A stretch of 20,361 nt of DNA from Saprospiraceae bacterium UBA2329 (GTDB lineage Bacteria > Bacteroidota > Bacteroidia > Chitinophagales > Saprospiraceae): positions 22,505-42,865 of the forward strand of contig DDUV01000105.1 of the NCBI GenBank assembly GCA_002344975.1. The letters run 5' to 3'. Below, piece after piece: positions 6,011 to 13,202 of this stretch (positions within the stretch are counted from its first letter, which is position 1; each line of letters starts with the position of its first letter). The position numbers and the translations under genes are program-made. The notes beneath the pieces were generated by a model. The model was not told where the DNA came from, did no database searches, and saw nothing but the letters and a program-made list of their open reading frames with translations.

Positions 6011-6922
6011 ATGAGCAGACAACCCATCTGGACGGGCGTCTATCCCGCCGTCACCACCAAATTCACTGCCGAAGGCGCACTCGACATCCCCGCCTTTATG
6101 CACAACATCCGTGCACAGGTAGAAGCCGGAGCGCAGGGCATCATCATCGGCGGCTCGCTGGGCGAGAGCAGCACGATCACCCACGAGGAACGCCTCATCC
6201 TGCTGGCAGCGGTACTCGACGAGTACGGCGAGCAGGTGGACGTCATCCTCAACGTGGCCGAAGGCAGCACCGCCCGCGCCATCGAGCTGACACAAAAAGC
6301 CGAGGCCGCCGGCGCACACGGCATCATGCTCCTGCCGCCCATGATGTACAAACCCACCGACGACGAGGTAGCCCAGTTTTTCCTCGACGTAGCGCGCGCC
6401 ACCCAACTCTCCATTTTGGTGTACAACAACCCGGTGGACTACAAAATCGAGATCACGCTCGACATTTTCGAACAGTTGGCCCATACGCCCAACATCGCCG
6501 CCGTGAAGGAAAGTACGCGCCTCACTTCCAACGTGATACGCATGAGAAACCGCTTCGGCGACCGCTTCAAAATCCTCTGCGGGGTGGATACCATCGCTCT
6601 GGAAGAACTGGCGCTGGGCGCCGATGGCTGGGTAGCCGGCTTGGTCTGCGCCTTCCCGAAGGAAACAGTGGCGCTGTACCGCTACGTCAAAGCGGGCCGC
6701 TACGCCGAAGCGCGGGCGCTGTACCAGTGGTTCATGCCGCTGCTGGAGTTGGACGTAAGTCCGCAATTGGTACAAAACATCAAGCTGGCGGAGGCTTTCA
6801 CCGGCTTGGGCAACGAAAACGTGCGACCGCCGCGCCGTCCGCTTCAGGGCGCCGAGCGCGAGCGGGTCATCGCCATCATTGAGGCGGCATTGCAGCAACG
6901 GCCGGGTATCGGCGAGCTTTAA
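6011..6922 (+). CDS. DapA-superfamily lyase/deaminase, probably pyrroline-4-hydroxy-2-carboxylate deaminase
   Basis: A 303-aa class I aldolase-type TIM barrel of the dihydrodipicolinate synthase superfamily. The Schiff-base lysine is K166 in AAVKEST, and the catalytic Tyr is Y138 in VYNNP. The GTTGE motif of true DapA reads GGSLGE (48-52) and the following YNVPxRT is YNNPVDYK, indicating a catabolic branch rather than lysine synthesis. With the 4-hydroxyproline epimerase and D-amino-acid oxidoreductase downstream, the best assignment is conversion of 1-pyrroline-4-hydroxy-2-carboxylate to 2-oxoglutarate semialdehyde with loss of ammonia. The specificity rests on context; a different 2-keto acid aldolase is possible. 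The ATG at 6011 follows the 204-bp palindromic element, and repeat copy B follows the stop. Confidence 0.85.
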   Translation: MSRQPIWTGVYPAVTTKFTAEGALDIPAFMHNIRAQVEAGAQGIIIGGSLGESSTITHEERLILLAAVLDEYGEQVDVILNVAEGSTARAIELTQKAEAAGAHGIMLLPPMMYKPTDDEVAQFFLDVARATQLSILVYNNPVDYKIEITLDIFEQLAHTPNIAAVKESTRLTSNVIRMRNRFGDRFKILCGVDTIALEELALGADGWVAGLVCAFPKETVALYRYVKAGRYAEARALYQWFMPLLELDVSPQLVQNIKLAEAFTGLGNENVRPPRRPLQGAERERVIAIIEAALQQRPGIGEL

Positions 6923-6936
6923 TCGTCAAGATATTT

Positions 6937-7055
6937 GGGGGCGTGCCCCCGCTCTACCGCCTCCCCGACCCTCCAAAGGAGGGAGTATCAGGCGGCGGGG
7001 TCGGGTGCCTCGGTCGCTCCTCCTGCGTCGTCACTACCCTCGGCCCCCTCACGCA
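6937..7055 (-). repeat. Dispersed modular repeat, copy B
   Basis: Bases 7000-7055 are the reverse complement of 3493-3548 with 54 of 56 positions equal. Next to it lie a CCCTCC-AAA-GGAGGG hairpin (6969-6983), in the same plus-strand orientation as in copy A, and a compact palindrome GGGGGC-GT-GCCCCC (6937-6950). A C/A-rich low-complexity tract (7049-7089) leads straight to the epimerase ATG. The element separates the lyase and epimerase genes and could form strong RNA hairpins in a shared transcript. Confidence 0.75.
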
Positions 7056-7089
7056 CTCACCAATCACCACTCACACACTCACCACTACC

Positions 7090-8088
7090 ATGACACACAC
7101 CTTCTCCTGCATAGACGCCCACACCTGCGGCAACCCCGTGCGCTTGGTCAGCGGAGGCGCGCCCTTTCTGAAAGGCAACTCCATGTTCGAGCGGCGGCAG
7201 TACTTTTTGGAGCACCACGACTGGATACGCAAGGGCCTCATGTTCGAGCCGCGCGGCCACGATATGATGTCGGGCAGCATGTTGTATCCCCCCGTGGACG
7301 AGGCCAACGACGTGGGCGTGCTCTTCATCGAGACCTCCGGCTGCCTGCCCATGTGCGGTCATGGCCTCATCGGCACGGTGACGGTAGCCATCGAGCATGG
7401 CTTGGTGAGGCCCCAAACACCGGGCAAGCTGAACGTGGAAACGCCGGCGGGCTTGGTGCGCGTCAGCTACCGGCAGGAAGGCGGCAAAGTGCTGTCGGTC
7501 AAGCTTGTCAACGTGCCGTCTTTTGTCATTCTCAGCGATGCGCACATTGATACGCAATGCCTGGGGCGCCTCTATTTCGATGTCTCTTACGGCGGCAATT
7601 TTTACGCCATCATGGACGAGCAGGAAAACTTCAAAGGCATACAGCACTACACGGCCTCCGAACTGATCGCCTTCAGCCGCGAAATTCGGGTCTTGATCAA
7701 CGAAAAATATCAGGTGGCGCACCCTGAAAATCCGGCCATCAACTATGTGTCGCACGTTTTGTGGGCCGGAAGTCCGCTGCACGAGGGTTCTACGGCGCGC
7801 AACGCGGTGTTTTACGGCGAAAAAGCCATTGATCGCTCGCCTTGCGGTACGGGCACCTCGGCGCGCCTGGCGCAGTGGGTGCAGCGCGGGCGCTTGGGCA
7901 TCGGCGAGGATTTTGTACACGAGAGCATCATCGGCAGCAGGTTCACGGGCCGGGCAGAGGAGACGGTGCAGGTGGGGCCGTATCCGGGCATCGTGCCGAG
8001 CATAGAGGGCTGGGCGCGGGTGACGGGCATCAACACCATATTTATAGAAGATGATTGCCCGTTCCGGGAGGGGTTTCAGGTGATTTAA
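7090..8088 (+). CDS. 4-hydroxyproline 2-epimerase (proline racemase family)
   Basis: A 332-aa cytosolic enzyme inverting C2 of trans-4-hydroxy-L-proline to cis-4-hydroxy-D-proline, the first step of bacterial hydroxyproline breakdown. Both catalytic cysteines of the cofactor-independent two-base mechanism are present: C89 in MCGHG and C252 in SPCGTGTSA. This excludes trans-3-hydroxyproline dehydratases, which have Thr at the second position. The N-terminal IDAHTCGNPVRLV and the HEGSTARN stretch also match the family. The neighbours, a DapA-type deaminase and a D-amino-acid oxidoreductase, provide the next steps, which favours hydroxyproline over proline as the substrate. The start at 7090 gives MTHTFSCIDA; longer in-frame sequence runs through repeat copy B and is not coding. 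Confidence 0.93.
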   Translation: MTHTFSCIDAHTCGNPVRLVSGGAPFLKGNSMFERRQYFLEHHDWIRKGLMFEPRGHDMMSGSMLYPPVDEANDVGVLFIETSGCLPMCGHGLIGTVTVAIEHGLVRPQTPGKLNVETPAGLVRVSYRQEGGKVLSVKLVNVPSFVILSDAHIDTQCLGRLYFDVSYGGNFYAIMDEQENFKGIQHYTASELIAFSREIRVLINEKYQVAHPENPAINYVSHVLWAGSPLHEGSTARNAVFYGEKAIDRSPCGTGTSARLAQWVQRGRLGIGEDFVHESIIGSRFTGRAEETVQVGPYPGIVPSIEGWARVTGINTIFIEDDCPFREGFQVI

Positions 8089-8118
8089 CGATAGGCAATG
8101 ACAGTTGGCCTCAAGCCC

Positions 8119-8204
8119 TTAGCTGCAAGCCGCGAGTTTTTTAACGCGAATGTTAGCGAAGGGCGCGAATTTCCGCGAAAGCGTAGCTTACAGCTAAAAG
8201 CCTG
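8119..8204. repeat. Intergenic repeat cluster with phased GCGAA words
   Basis: The gap between epimerase and oxidase holds four GCGAA direct repeats at 8146, 8156, 8165 and 8175 (spacing 10, 9, 10), framed by TTAGCTG (8119-8125) and CAGCTAA (8191-8197). The flank AGCTGCAAGCCGCGAG resembles the AGCT-rich arm at 5816-5831 of the palindromic element. It could be a degenerate dispersed repeat or a multi-site operator; the former is more likely. Confidence 0.5.
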
Positions 8205-8247
8205 CAGCCGTTCCTCCCGGAACCCGAAACATTAAACGTTAAAAACC

Positions 8248-9501
8248 ATGGCAAAAATCGGCATCATAGGCGGGGGCATCAACGGACTGATGGCCGCGTA
8301 TTACCTGCAAAAAGACGGACACGAAGTGACGGTATTGGATCGCGGCGATTTCAGCGAAGGCTGTTCGCATGGCAATGCCGGCATGATCGTGCCCAGCCAC
8401 ATCATACCATTAGCAGCGCCCGGCGTGGTGATGAAGGGATTGAAATGGCTTTTGAACAAAAAAAGCCCCTTCGCCATCGTACCCTCATGGGATAAAGACT
8501 TGATTTACTGGCTGTTTGCATTCCATCGGGCAGCTACGGAGACCAATGTGCAACGAGCCATTCCGCAATTGGCGGCGTTGTCTTTGCTGAGCAAAAAGTT
8601 ATTTCAGGAAATGGCCGCCGAGGGCGAAATCGGCCTCAACTTGCAGGAAAAAGGCATCCTCATGCTGTGCCAAACCGCCGCTACCGAGCACGAAGAACAC
8701 CATGTCGCCCGCTTGGCCAATGCACAGGGCATACAGGCTGTACCGATGACGGCCGCCGAACTGGCCGCACTCAATCCTCAGGTGCGCTACTCGGTGCGCA
8801 GCGCGGTGCATTACCCCGGCGATGCCACCATTGACCCCGCCTTAGCGCTGGCCTCTTTGACGGCGCACCTGAAAAGCCGGGGCGTAGTTTTTTTGCCAAA
8901 TACAGAGGTCACCGGTTTTCGGAGGGGCAAAGACCGCATCAGCGCCTTACAATGCGCCGATGGAGAGCGCAACTACGATCACTATGTATTGTGCGGCGGC
9001 GCCTGGTCGGGCATGTTGATGAAAAGTGTGGGACTTCGGTTGCCGGTAACGGGCGGCAAGGGCTACAGTTTTGTGCAAAACAATGCGGCCGGACTGAGCA
9101 TCGCGGCGCTCCTGCTCGATCACCGGGTGAGCGTGACGCCTTACGGGCAAACGGTGCGTTTTGGCGGCACGATGGAACTGGGGCCTCTCAATTCCCGGCT
9201 CAACATGGCCAAAGTGAGCGGCATACACAGCGCCATCGGGCAGTATTTTGCCGACTGGAAATCGCCGGAACCGACGCCGCAGCAAGTCTGGCACGGGTTC
9301 AGGCCCTGCTCTCCCGACGGGCTACCGTATTTGGGCACCGTTCAGATGTATGGGAACCTGCACATCGCAGCGGGGCACGGCATGATGGGCGTGAGCCTGG
9401 CGCCCGCGAGCGGGAAAATCATAGCCGATCTGGTACAGGGCAGAACGCCGGATTTGGAGGATATGAGCGCGTTCAGGCCGGAGCGATTTGCTTCAAGATG
9501 A
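8248..9501 (+). CDS. FAD-dependent D-amino-acid oxidase/dehydrogenase, probably D-hydroxyproline-oxidising
   Basis: A 417-aa DAO/DadA-family flavoprotein. The N-terminal dinucleotide fold is IGIIGGGINGL with the ribose-binding acidic residue at VTVLDRG (D31), followed by EGCSHGNAGMIVPS as in DadA-like enzymes. The C-terminal FAD segment has RPCSPDGLPYLG and AAGHGMMGVSLAP. Such enzymes oxidise D-amino acids to imines. With the upstream epimerase and deaminase, the expected substrate is cis-4-hydroxy-D-proline and the product 1-pyrroline-4-hydroxy-2-carboxylate. There is no signal peptide or obvious membrane segment; whether oxygen or a quinone is the acceptor cannot be told. It converges on the EI24-like gene with a 5-base gap. 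No semialdehyde dehydrogenase follows, so the last step must be encoded elsewhere. Confidence 0.88.
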   Translation: MAKIGIIGGGINGLMAAYYLQKDGHEVTVLDRGDFSEGCSHGNAGMIVPSHIIPLAAPGVVMKGLKWLLNKKSPFAIVPSWDKDLIYWLFAFHRAATETNVQRAIPQLAALSLLSKKLFQEMAAEGEIGLNLQEKGILMLCQTAATEHEEHHVARLANAQGIQAVPMTAAELAALNPQVRYSVRSAVHYPGDATIDPALALASLTAHLKSRGVVFLPNTEVTGFRRGKDRISALQCADGERNYDHYVLCGGAWSGMLMKSVGLRLPVTGGKGYSFVQNNAAGLSIAALLLDHRVSVTPYGQTVRFGGTMELGPLNSRLNMAKVSGIHSAIGQYFADWKSPEPTPQQVWHGFRPCSPDGLPYLGTVQMYGNLHIAAGHGMMGVSLAPASGKIIADLVQGRTPDLEDMSAFRPERFASR

Positions 9502-9506
9502 TGTTT

Positions 9507-10316
9507 TCAAGCGCTCTTTTCCCACTCCATCTGCCCCGGTTCTGCGAGGTGCAGTTTGGCCAATTCGTGCATCACCACCACCGCCGTGACCGAGGTGACA
9601 AATGAAGCGATGGCCGTGCCGAATACAGGAATGAACATCAGCACTTTGAATACCACACCAATGGCTAAGCCCACACCGATGTAGCGGGTCATAAACCGGT
9701 TGCTTTGTTTGATGGTGAACCCGAACTGTTCCTGATAGCTGTCCACCACCACAAAACCTACCCAGTATGCCTTGACGGCAAAAACGAGTACCGGCTGAAT
9801 GGGGCTGATGAAGTCGAAGATGCCGAAGAAAATCTTGAGTATCAGGATGGTAATGGATTCGAGCACTAAAGCCGTGATGGTGAGGCCCAGAGCGCGTTTC
9901 TGGGAGTCTATAAAATCTTTGAAACTGATGTGCGAAGGCTGACCGGTGAGCGCATCCATGGCCCGGTTGCTGATGTGGTAAATGACGACCATGAACAAAA
10001 ACAGCACCGCGTACTTCATGCCCCCGCTGACGAGAAAGCCTAAACCTTTGGACCATATATCTTTAGAAAGATCGGCCAAGCCGTAAACGATGTTGGAATC
10101 GGGCTTGGATTGGAGGCTGTTCCACCAGTCTAAAAAAACCGTGATGAAACGCAGGCTGATGATGAAGGCAAAAGCGACGAGCATTTTGGAAATCCAGCCG
10201 TAGCGGGTGAGGCCCTCCCAAAGCCGGTGCTCGCGCAGGAAGCGCCAGGAGCGAGGGTATGCCCGCATGGTGTACAGAAATTGCTCTACATACTCGGCGA
10301 CAGGTGGAAGTGTCAT
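9507..10316 (-). CDS. EI24/CysZ-like integral membrane protein
   Basis: A 269-aa polytopic membrane protein. Hydrophobic segments lie at about 44-64, 100-118, 145-167, 171-191, 212-230 and 233-250. The C-terminal part, VDSYQEQFGF, KQSNRF, then VFKVLMFIPVFGT followed by VTAVVVMHEL, matches the EI24 domain family, which includes the sulfate transporter CysZ. The exact role in Bacteroidota is not known; sulfate uptake should not be assumed because no cys genes are near. It is the last gene of the leftward run, 81 bases after the acetyltransferase, and may have its own promoter, though none with a convincing -7 element was found. Confidence 0.8.
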   Translation of the reverse strand: MTLPPVAEYVEQFLYTMRAYPRSWRFLREHRLWEGLTRYGWISKMLVAFAFIISLRFITVFLDWWNSLQSKPDSNIVYGLADLSKDIWSKGLGFLVSGGMKYAVLFLFMVVIYHISNRAMDALTGQPSHISFKDFIDSQKRALGLTITALVLESITILILKIFFGIFDFISPIQPVLVFAVKAYWVGFVVVDSYQEQFGFTIKQSNRFMTRYIGVGLAIGVVFKVLMFIPVFGTAIASFVTSVTAVVVMHELAKLHLAEPGQMEWEKSA

Positions 10317-10397
10317 GGCAGCGTTGGTATTTTTCGTTGCAGACCCCGAAAATGAGGTTTTCCTGTGAAGAGGGCAGTTTTTTTCGACGAAAGGCGT

Positions 10398-10847
10398 TCA
10401 CTCCCGCACCATATATATATGCGGTATGCCGTCTTCCAGAAAAGGCTCGCCTACCATGTGGAACCCGAATTCGCCGTAAAAACGGTCCAAATGCGCCTGC
10501 GCCCCTATTTTGATGGGCAGCTTTCCGCACAGGCGCTCACAATGCCGGATGGCTTCGGCCACCAAAAGCCGTCCGGCGCCGGTACCCCGCACTTTCATAC
10601 TCGTGAGGATGCGCCCGATGGCCGGATACTCGGCATAAACCGCCCCGCGAGGAAAGATGCGCGCATACGCCACCAGATCGCCCTCCGCATCGGCGCCCAG
10701 CAGGTGCCAAGCCTGGGGGTCTTTGCCGTCGGCATCCTGATAGAAGCACTTCTGCTCTACCACAAACACCTCCTGCCGCAGGGACATCACTTCATACAAC
10801 TCGCTGTTCGCCAGTTCATTGAAGGTTTTACATTCAAAAGAAATCAT
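10398..10847 (-). CDS. elaA: ElaA-like GNAT N-acetyltransferase
   Basis: A 149-aa GNAT protein close to E. coli ElaA (153 aa). Visible hallmarks: LRQEVFVVEQKCFYQDADGKD near the N-terminus, the strand AEYPAIGRILTSMKVRGTGAG containing the acetyl-CoA-binding R-x-x-G-x-G loop, and the ElaA C-terminal signature AQAHLDRFYGEFGF with FLEDGIPHI. The acceptor substrate is unknown. The ATG at 10847 overlaps the amidohydrolase stop as ATGA, indicating translational coupling; sequence further upstream in this frame is antisense noise within the amidohydrolase gene. Confidence 0.92.
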   Translation of the reverse strand: MISFECKTFNELANSELYEVMSLRQEVFVVEQKCFYQDADGKDPQAWHLLGADAEGDLVAYARIFPRGAVYAEYPAIGRILTSMKVRGTGAGRLLVAEAIRHCERLCGKLPIKIGAQAHLDRFYGEFGFHMVGEPFLEDGIPHIYMVRE

Positions 10848-12562
10848 TCGGCTTTGAATTTTACTTTGCCTCCCACGATGGTCATCAGCACGCGGGTGGA
10901 GAGGATGTCTTCGTCGGGGCAATTGAGCAGATCGTTGGACAGCACCACGAAATCAGCCAGCTTGCCGGCTTCGATGGAACCTTTGTTTTTTTCTTCAAAA
11001 GCGGCATAAGCATTGGCCAGTGTGTAGGAATAAACCCCCTCGGCGCGGGTCATGCGTTGCTCCGGGAAGAAGGCCATGCCCGTATCGGCGCGTTTGCGGG
11101 TCACGGAGGCATAGAAGCTCTCCAATGCGCTGACGTCTTCCACAGGAGCGTCGGTGCCGTTGGTCACTACGGCGCCGGCATCCAAGAGGCTGCGCCAGGG
11201 GTAGGCACCGGTGCGGGCGCGTTCTTCGCCGAGGCGTTTGACCACAAAAGGGGCGTCGGAGGTGCAGTGTATGCCCTGCATGGCGGCGATGATGCCGATT
11301 TGAGGAAAGCGCGGAATATCCACAGGATCAATGTGTTGGGCGTGTTCGCTGCGCCAGCGGAGGTCTTTGGCATTGGGCTGCGAGCGGAACAACTCTTCGC
11401 AAAGATTGAGCAGTTCGCGGTTGGCTTTGTCGCCGATGGTGTGTACGCAGAGTTGCATATTGCGCTCAAGCGCCAGGCCGGCGATGCGGCGCACCTCTTC
11501 GATGGGGGTGGTGTTTTGGCCGCTGAAACCGGGCTTGTCATCGTAGGGCGCGAGGAGCCAGGCGCCGTAAGCTCCGAGTGCGCCGTCGAGTTCCGATTTG
11601 ATGGCGCGGCAGGTGAAGTAGCCGTTGCCTGCATCAATGACGGGGTAGGCATCGATTTTACCCTTGAGGGTGTGATAGGGATGGCGCACCATGGCCCAGA
11701 GGCGCACCTTCATACGGCCGGCCTCGGCGAGTTCGCGGTACCATTCCATTTCCTGAAACGAGGAGCCGGCATCCTGAAACGAGGTGATGCCTTTGGAGAG
11801 GCATTCCTGTTCGGCCAATTCGATGCCCTTGAGCCACTGTTCTTTCTTTTGTTCGGAAGAAAGCGAGGCCAGATAAGCATCGTAAGCCTTGGTAATGAGA
11901 CTCATAGCGCGTTCTTCAAAAACACCGATGGCCGTGCCCCGCGCATCGCGCACGATCTCGCCGCCGGGTGGATTGGGCGTATCGGCCGTAATGCCCGCCA
12001 GCTCCATCGCTTTGGCATTGGCAAACAAAGAGTGGCCGCTGGCATGGCTGAGGATGACGGGGTTGTCGGGCGATATGGCGCTCAACGAATCGTGGTAGGG
12101 GTAGCCGAGCACTGCTTTTTCGATGGGTTTGGTCCATTTTTCCTGGTGCCAGCCCCGGCCCACGATCCAGTCGCCGCGGCGGGCGGATTTGGCGCGTTGT
12201 TCCACCAATTTTACAATATCATCCCAGCTTTTGCTTTTCAGGAAATTGAGGTTCATCAGGCTGCTGCCGAGGCCCGCATAGTGGCCGTGCCCTTCGATGA
12301 AGCCGGGCATGAGGAATTTGCCTTCGAGGTCAATGACCTGCGTGCTGTCGCCCTTCAGTTGTTGGATGTCCTCATTGGAACCGACTTTGAGGATGCGCTC
12401 GCCTTTGACGGCAATGGCCTGAGCGCTCATTTGCAGGGAGTCAACGGTGTAGATGTTCCCGTTGATGAGGATGAGATCGGCCGTTTCGGCAGGTTGAGGA
12501 CGACCACAGGATGCCGCCAGAAAAAGCGCGGCGAGGGTGAGGAGCGGGAGGAAGTATTTCAC
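10844..12562 (-). CDS. Lipoprotein-type YtcJ-like amidohydrolase
   Basis: A 572-aa metal-dependent hydrolase of the amidohydrolase superfamily (Amidohydro_3/YtcJ-like). A GTG start gives a lipoprotein-like signal, FLPLLTLAALFLAASCG, with Cys19 as the probable lipidated residue; the lipobox AAS-C is loose but usable. The beta-sandwich start ADLILINGNIYTVD, the metal motif EGHGH (H92, H94), CVHTIGDKA, SEHAQH and TNGTDAP supply the metal-binding His and Asp positions. The substrate is unknown: relatives hydrolyse cyclic amides, N-acyl or carbamate-like bonds. A periplasmic or outer-membrane location is inferred. It starts 13 bases after the 208-aa gene and overlaps the acetyltransferase start by 4 bases. 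Confidence 0.88.
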   Translation of the reverse strand: MKYFLPLLTLAALFLAASCGRPQPAETADLILINGNIYTVDSLQMSAQAIAVKGERILKVGSNEDIQQLKGDSTQVIDLEGKFLMPGFIEGHGHYAGLGSSLMNLNFLKSKSWDDIVKLVEQRAKSARRGDWIVGRGWHQEKWTKPIEKAVLGYPYHDSLSAISPDNPVILSHASGHSLFANAKAMELAGITADTPNPPGGEIVRDARGTAIGVFEERAMSLITKAYDAYLASLSSEQKKEQWLKGIELAEQECLSKGITSFQDAGSSFQEMEWYRELAEAGRMKVRLWAMVRHPYHTLKGKIDAYPVIDAGNGYFTCRAIKSELDGALGAYGAWLLAPYDDKPGFSGQNTTPIEEVRRIAGLALERNMQLCVHTIGDKANRELLNLCEELFRSQPNAKDLRWRSEHAQHIDPVDIPRFPQIGIIAAMQGIHCTSDAPFVVKRLGEERARTGAYPWRSLLDAGAVVTNGTDAPVEDVSALESFYASVTRKRADTGMAFFPEQRMTRAEGVYSYTLANAYAAFEEKNKGSIEAGKLADFVVLSNDLLNCPDEDILSTRVLMTIVGGKVKFKAE

Positions 12563-12575
12563 GATGGATGATTTT

Positions 12576-13202
12576 TTACGGCTGAAAATCCGTTTTCAAC
12601 ATCTGATAGATGCGCAGGCCTTTTTCATAAAAGCTTTTCAGTTCGCGTGGCCCGACCAAATGATCGGCCTGATAAAAAATCAGAAAATAGTTGATGCCCT
12701 CTAAGTACCAGGCCTTTTCCTTGTTGTCGGAAAAGAAGCGCAGAAATTGGTGTGGAAGGGCGTGGCGGATGTATTCTTCGTCTTCGCCTTTGAGGAAGTA
12801 GTTGTTGGAAAACTCCGGATAGTCTTCAAAATCAATGTCTTTGAAACCCAGCAGGTCGCCGATCCAGTGGAGGAAATTTTCGGGCTTCATCGAAAACTGC
12901 GGCAGGCCCAATTGTTTGGAATCCACAAAAAAGACAGTCTGTTTGTAGGTACTGGAAGACTTGCCGGTGCTGACGGTGTATTTGTAATCGAACAAATAAA
13001 TGGCCGATTCCAAAACTGCGTCTTTGTTCTTGACGATGTTGGTGATGCGTTTGCTGCCGCCGGTGCGAAAGAGTTTGAAATCGCCGAGTTTTTTCACCAA
13101 GCCCCAGTCGTCTTTCGGCTCGTATTGCATGTTCCACTGGGCAGCCAGCCGCTGCATGGTTTCCTCGCGGGTAGGCGGTTTTCGGCGTTGTTCGTCAGGC
13201 AT
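12576..13202 (-). CDS. Hypothetical protein (208 aa), operon partner of the response regulator
   Basis: I do not recognise a named family. The protein is soluble, without signal peptide or membrane segments. It starts with a charged tail (residues 1-16), then WNMQYEP, a LGDFKLFRTGGSKRITNI segment, a FDYKYTVSTGKSS strand pair, KPENFLHW, and a DIDFEDYPEFSNNYFLKGEDE stretch near 129-149, ending in a helical region. The pattern FDY, DIDF, PEFS and DE resembles conserved uncharacterised proteins from other bacteria that I recall only in outline. Its ATG overlaps the response-regulator stop as TAATG, so the two are translationally coupled, and it lies 13 bases before the amidohydrolase. A role linked to the two-component system is a guess. 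Confidence 0.75.
   Translation of the reverse strand: MPDEQRRKPPTREETMQRLAAQWNMQYEPKDDWGLVKKLGDFKLFRTGGSKRITNIVKNKDAVLESAIYLFDYKYTVSTGKSSSTYKQTVFFVDSKQLGLPQFSMKPENFLHWIGDLLGFKDIDFEDYPEFSNNYFLKGEDEEYIRHALPHQFLRFFSDNKEKAWYLEGINYFLIFYQADHLVGPRELKSFYEKGLRIYQMLKTDFQP

Noticed and set aside
3490..7056. Composite transposon bounded by the inverted 56-bp repeats
   Set aside because: The enclosed genes are mainly housekeeping or metabolic (lpxH, dioxygenase, SDR, lyase), with no transposase and no visible target-site duplication; a dispersed repeat family is simpler.
11057..12571. Open frame of 504 codons antisense to the amidohydrolase
   Set aside because: It is a shadow of the GC-rich amidohydrolase gene with no recognisable domain; the sense strand has clear metal-binding motifs.
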